From contig LS997566.1 in NCBI GenBank assembly GCA_000469685.2, positions 35,012,420-35,076,419 of the forward strand: 64,000 nt of DNA. The letters are read 5' to 3'. Below are positions 1 through 64,000 of the stretch, piece by piece. The stretch is from Haemonchus contortus (taxonomy: Eukaryota; Nematoda; Chromadorea; Rhabditida; Trichostrongylidae). A program made the translations under genes and the position numbers. Position 1 is the first letter of the stretch, and each line of letters starts with the position of its first letter. Below the pieces are notes generated by a model that saw nothing but the letters and a program-made list of their open reading frames with translations, was not told where the DNA came from and searched no databases.

Positions 1-225
1 ACTCTCATTCAAAATGGCGTATTGAATGCATGTGTGGCTTGTACAATGATCTGCGAGGGCCGGCCGAATCAATGATTTTTATCTCCCAGACAAGTCTGGA
101 ACCAGTCAACCGAGCCAGGAGGGTTGAAAGGCTTGGTTAGCCCAGGCCGATCAGCGATCAAACAGCGATTCAAGCCTGAGTGAGATAGTGAGTGCGAAGC
201 TTATAATTACACCACCTCTGTCCTT
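1..225 (-). repeat. tRNA-derived SINE, cut by window edge
   Basis: Reverse orientation. The body motif (GAATGCATGTGTGGC.TGTACAATGA, TCCCAGACAAGTCTGG) and a degenerate tRNA-like head near 215 match the other copies. Confidence 0.7.
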
Positions 226-2132
226 GTCCTGTGTCCATATGCTTGAATTTTGGTTAGGTTCAATATTTACTTCCTTTACGCGCCTCCTGCATCACCTAGC
301 CGCATGCATAAACGATGTTTTTTGTTGTGGGTTTTGACCATACCACCGTGATTGGTAACAGCAACTTTACAGGTGGCTGACGTCCCAGCTAACTCGTCTT
401 CTCCAAAGCCTCTTAAGCCGAAAGCATATTTATTATTCACACATTCACCTTTTTTGAATTACAAGAGAAAAATTCTGAAGTATCGAGAATCAAAAGCAAT
501 GAAGCTGACCTCGGAAGGAATGGAGAACATCGTCGCACCATGAACTCTGTATAAGTTCTCCACGGTATTTTACATGTTTCGGAATAGAGGTGGGTCAGAG
601 AGCTCTAGGCGCTAAGGTGGAAAGTAATAATCGAGGTAGCCCGACGATCGAGACTTTGCTGATGGTCGATAATCGCTGTTGATAATGATCTTCAGAGTAT
701 TTACGGTGCTTAAAAGTTAGCTTCCGCATAGGCGTCCCTGCAGGGATCAGATGGCATGTGATGAGGTATATAATTCCTGTGATCATATTGTCGCCTTTCT
801 TTTCGAAAGGGTAAATCACTCGGGAGGGTACTTACAAGTTCTGATCAAATACTGCTGATACTGATAATACTGCTAGACAGCGAACATCGCGATAAGGACT
901 ACACACTATCTTTCTTTTAAGATTCGAGGGAGCTTTTTCAGCCCTCATTATTCTGACCTCATGTACGGTATATTCCCCATACCCCCCCCCCCCCCAACAT
1001 GGAACCGCAAAATCGATGCAGAAAATTTTTGAAGGATATTCAAGAAAAATGCAAAAACTCTAGGGACAACCTAATACCAGTACGCAGAATACCATGGCAG
1101 ATTGGCCACCCTCTACTTCCCTAACAAATAACGTTAGATTGATGCAACATATACTGGTCGACTCCACAGGACAGATGCAATTCAACAACACCTGTATAAC
1201 TCTTTTAACTGTTTACATTTTCAACATCATGTACTTCTTTACTGACGATCTCCATTGCCCGTGAAAGCAGGGCGCTATTCACGTGGAAGATGCAGGTTGT
1301 GGGGGTTAACTTAGTTATTATTCCAGCTGTAGATTTCGAGTACTCCAACTGGGTGGGAAGATAGTGGGTGCAGCTTCTCACGTCGGACGTGCGACGGACT
1401 GAAAGTAGCCCAGAATGGAAAAGGCATACCGGCATTGCGCTATAGTTGCGACAAACGCCAGACAACCACTGAAAAGAACTTCTTTTCATGTTTCGAACAA
1501 AGGTGGTCTCGGGGTGGGCGTGGTCTCGGCTCACCGGCCGAGTGCAATATGTGGAATTCGGACTCGGCCGTTACGCTGAACCGAGGTCCCCTCACCTACC
1601 ATATCTGGTTGGATTAGGTTGGAGAACTATTAGGTTGGAAAACGGTCTAATTAGGGCCTTATAAAGGCTCAAAAATTGAACCGCGTGTACCCTAGGACGA
1701 GTTTCACCGGCACTGTAGAAACTGCACCGATAACAATGGAACCCATGTAGAAGGTTTAAGCAACTTGTCATGGTCCATAGCGACAGCGAAAGGCAATTCG
1801 GTACAGTTATGGCTCTTGCGGCACTTAGTCAGCTCTTTGCGCGATTGCAGGAACTGAAATCTCGTTCGAACCCCTTCCATGTCATTTACTTCATGGTAAT
1901 CTCGTCCAACCACTTTTTCCCCTACTTTTGAGGAGCTTCATTTCTTTTCAAAATTGGCGGATATTCTCGCTTCCTTCACTAATCTTATTTCCAACCTATA
2001 CTTCGCTTCCCGATTAAAAGGGGTTCTTCAAAATTATCGCGTAGAAAGTTACCTCTAATGAGAACTGGAAGCGTGGTGAACGTTGACGTTAATGTTCAAC
2101 GTCGTCTAATGAACAAAGAACTTCGAAAACAT
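1..2132. other. Non-coding flank downstream of lea-1
   Basis: Contains a truncated SINE at the left edge and a C14 run at 982-995. I see no recognisable gene here; the open frames are short and lack family features. Confidence 0.5.
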
Positions 2133-2138
2133 TTTATT
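2133..2138 (-). promoter_or_regulatory. Candidate polyadenylation signal AATAAA
   Basis: AATAAA read on the minus strand, downstream of the TAA at 2571. The implied 3' UTR of about 440 bases is long for a nematode but plausible. No competing AATAAA was assigned. Confidence 0.35.
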
Positions 2139-2570
2139 AAAAATCTCTGCTAGCTTACAAGTAATTTGGTAACTTGACTGTTGTAAACGAATGTACAAAA
2201 AAATGAACGAAATATGCAGCAGGCACTGGAAGGGCAAGTTTTCCTTCAACGAAAAAAAAGAATAACGGTATAACTGGACAATGTTACATTATGAGTAAAA
2301 GAGGCTCTAGATGGAAAAATCGATAAGCAACAACTGAACATCAGATCGATACTCAATTCACACACACGCATGCAATCTCAATCGAGGACTTAGTTTTTTG
2401 AAAAATTCACAAAAATTGAAAAAAAAGGTGAAAGAGGGGAGACTACGGAGAAGTTCAATTATCAGGAAACATCCAGGAAACAATTTTGTATTGGGGAAAA
2501 CGTGGAGTAGACTGAGGAACGTTTTAAAAAAGTATAAAAAACAACATAATAACCGGGTTGACTGAATGAC

Positions 2571-62258
<59,688 letters not shown>

Positions 62259-62879
62259 TGAGCAGTTGTCGAGCTACAACAGCGATTTATTAAGAAATCA
62301 ACAAAGATTTTCGTCATAATTCAAGAAATTATCTCGCCGTAATCATCGGAGAGGAAGAAGGAGAGAATGTTTCGATCATAAAGGAGTACATAGAACTGAA
62401 TAAAAAAAAGAAAAATTCGTCGGAAACAGCACGAGCAGTACATAATGCTGTAAAGGTGACACCTTTTAATGGTAACAGTACCGGAACCTATACTAATTAG
62501 TAGGCTCGAGTAAACAATAACACTGTAAGTTTGCACTGACATTCCTCCTTTCCCAGACGGATTTTCTAATCTGAATGGTAGGACGTCCCTTTTTCACAAA
62601 GCAATTCGAGAAATCTTTAGGCACAGTGTCCGGTGATGATGCTACATAGGGGAACTTTTCTCACTGTATTTCTAGGAGAATACCCAACCATAACAAAGTG
62701 CCCGTTAATCGTTGCCAGAGATAGCTTATCTCCCACCGGACCCTGCGGGGACGTGTGCTTAACGTTAGGGAAAGGATGAAGGTAGCTTATCTCCGCCTCT
62801 TGTTCACAGTTCAGCCAGTGTTGTCGAGGTGTGCTACTTTCTGGCAAAGGTGATAGTTCTTCAGATTAGACTAATAAAG

Positions 62880-63000
62880 GATAAAGGATAAAGTTTTTGG
62901 CGTTGAACAATCTCGTCTGAGGCATGCGCCCTCGCAATCGACTTCCATTTAAAATGACCGTGCGTGTGAGATAGTGCGCCACATGCCACTAGACCAATAC
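62880..63000 (-). repeat. tRNA-derived SINE, internally deleted
   Basis: Reverse orientation: TCGTCTGAGGCATGCGCC and TCGACTTCCATTTAAAATGA, then directly the head (GAGATAGTGCGCCACATGCC). Confidence 0.6.
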
Positions 63001-63799
63001 GATCGTGAATATTTCTTTTCGATCGCCTCATGTCTCATCTTTTCGGATACCAAGGAGGTCAGTTTATAATCTAACACATGGACACATTTTAGCAAAACGT
63101 ATGGGCGCAGGAGACATGGGAAATTGTGAAAAAAGCCTATGCCCTTATCAAAGTGGTCAATTTAGACTTTTACGATGTAACACATAGCTCAAGCAAGAGA
63201 ATGATCAGATGAGTATGGAAGTGATCTTTTCTATGTGGAAAAATATTTTAAAAATAATGAAACATCGCAACAAATAAAATAAACCTATCAGTGCATTATC
63301 CCAACTCTACTTGATCCTATTTTCTAGACATTTTCATGAGATACTCATTTTTCTGGCTCTTAAGGAAGGAATGAAATGATGTCACGGTTTGATAAGCTGA
63401 AAATATTCTCCTCTTGTACAAATTTCCTCGATTTCTAAGCATATTTTAGCCAGGTTTTCCTGCTTCTTTAATTTCATTGAGTTACAAAACTAAAAAATCA
63501 TTATAGGCACATATAACCTTCAAACATAAATGGTTATCCAAAAAAATCGGAATCTTCGTCTATTTATGTATCTGACCATTACCTCACTGCAATGGTCACT
63601 TTGAAAAGTACGAATTACAGGCATTAAGGGAAAAACATCCTCTCAATAAACTTTCTTCCCTTGCTTCGAAGTCATTAATTATTCATGAAACAGTAATTTT
63701 TTCTATCTACTTTTCATCTTGAAGAACATTGGGGAAAAACTGCACCGTGCAGGAGAAATAGCCTCTACATCTACTAACCTCCTGGAGTTTGAGGATTCG

Positions 63800-64000
63800 A
63801 TAGTCCTTGGGTGTTAACCAATTTCGTCTGAGGGATGCGCTCTGCATTCGACTTCCATCCAGAATCGTAGCGGCGTTTTCAAGGCGTACTTGGCCAATCC
63901 AATGAATTGCGGTGGCCGGCTGATGTAGAAGTCAGTGCTTTTGTCCTCCCAGACGAGTCTGGTACTAATCAGGCGACCCCAAAGGCTTGGTTGGTCTGAG
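63800..64000 (-). repeat. tRNA-derived SINE, cut by window edge
   Basis: Reverse orientation, body only before the window ends: TTCGTCTGAGGGATGCGCTC, GACTTCCATCCAGAATCGTA and CCTCCCAGACGAGTCTGGTA. Confidence 0.75.

Larger units (their letters stand above)
62274..64000. other. Upstream region of lea-1
   Basis: Candidate promoter region for the distal start. It contains two SINE fragments and a 76-codon minus-strand open frame at 62617-62847 that I do not recognise. No clear further upstream exon was found. Confidence 0.4.

Noticed and set aside
62617..62847. 76-codon minus-strand frame upstream of lea-1
   Set aside because: No recognisable family and no splice sites linking it to exon 1 could be supported.

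Overview
The window looks like nuclear DNA from a nematode, most likely a clade V (strongylid/rhabditid) species. It has many short exons with TTTTCAG-type acceptors, moderate GC, abundant tRNA-derived SINEs, foldback DNA elements and microsatellites. There are no bacterial-style operons. The species call is inference from gene type and repeat content.

One gene dominates. On the minus strand, 58 short in-frame segments between about 62.27 kb (5') and 2.57 kb (3') encode Ala/Lys/Glu/Asp-rich amphipathic repeats (for example EWKDDAKDKLSGWGSEAEK and WVGDSAKGAYDTTTGK). These are typical of group 3 late embryogenesis abundant (LEA) proteins, and the organisation matches what I know of nematode lea-1, a desiccation/osmotic/heat-stress protectant. 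Every proposed exon is a multiple of 3 and joins its neighbours in phase 0. Module sizes cluster at 22, 29 and 40 residues (66, 87 and 120 bp). The longest model I can assemble is about 1,600 residues.

Layout, 5' to 3' on the minus strand: (a) four distal non-repetitive exons at 62.3-59.5 kb; (b) an intron of about 28 kb (59.5-31.3 kb) with no LEA module, filled with SINEs, a long inverted-repeat transposon with a 9-bp target duplication, two smaller palindromic elements and G-runs; (c) an exon at 31.25 kb with its own ATG (MSFL), a likely internal promoter; (d) 22-residue WV..AKGAYDTTT modules at 30.8-20.1 kb, including a duplicated five-exon block; (e) 29- and 40-residue modules at 19.9-12.0 kb, including four almost identical tandem exons; (f) divergent modules, two proline-rich micro-exons and acidic exons at 11.2-4.1 kb; (g) a basic terminal exon ending in KRRCTIL-stop, a candidate CaaX prenylation box, followed by an AATAAA signal.

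Everything else is repeats: about 15 copies or fragments of a roughly 270-bp tRNA-derived SINE, a second dispersed family (three copies), a (GT)n tract next to a 145-bp tandem repeat inside one intron, and several hairpins. I found no second convincing protein gene, no genuine tRNA or rRNA gene and no CRISPR array.
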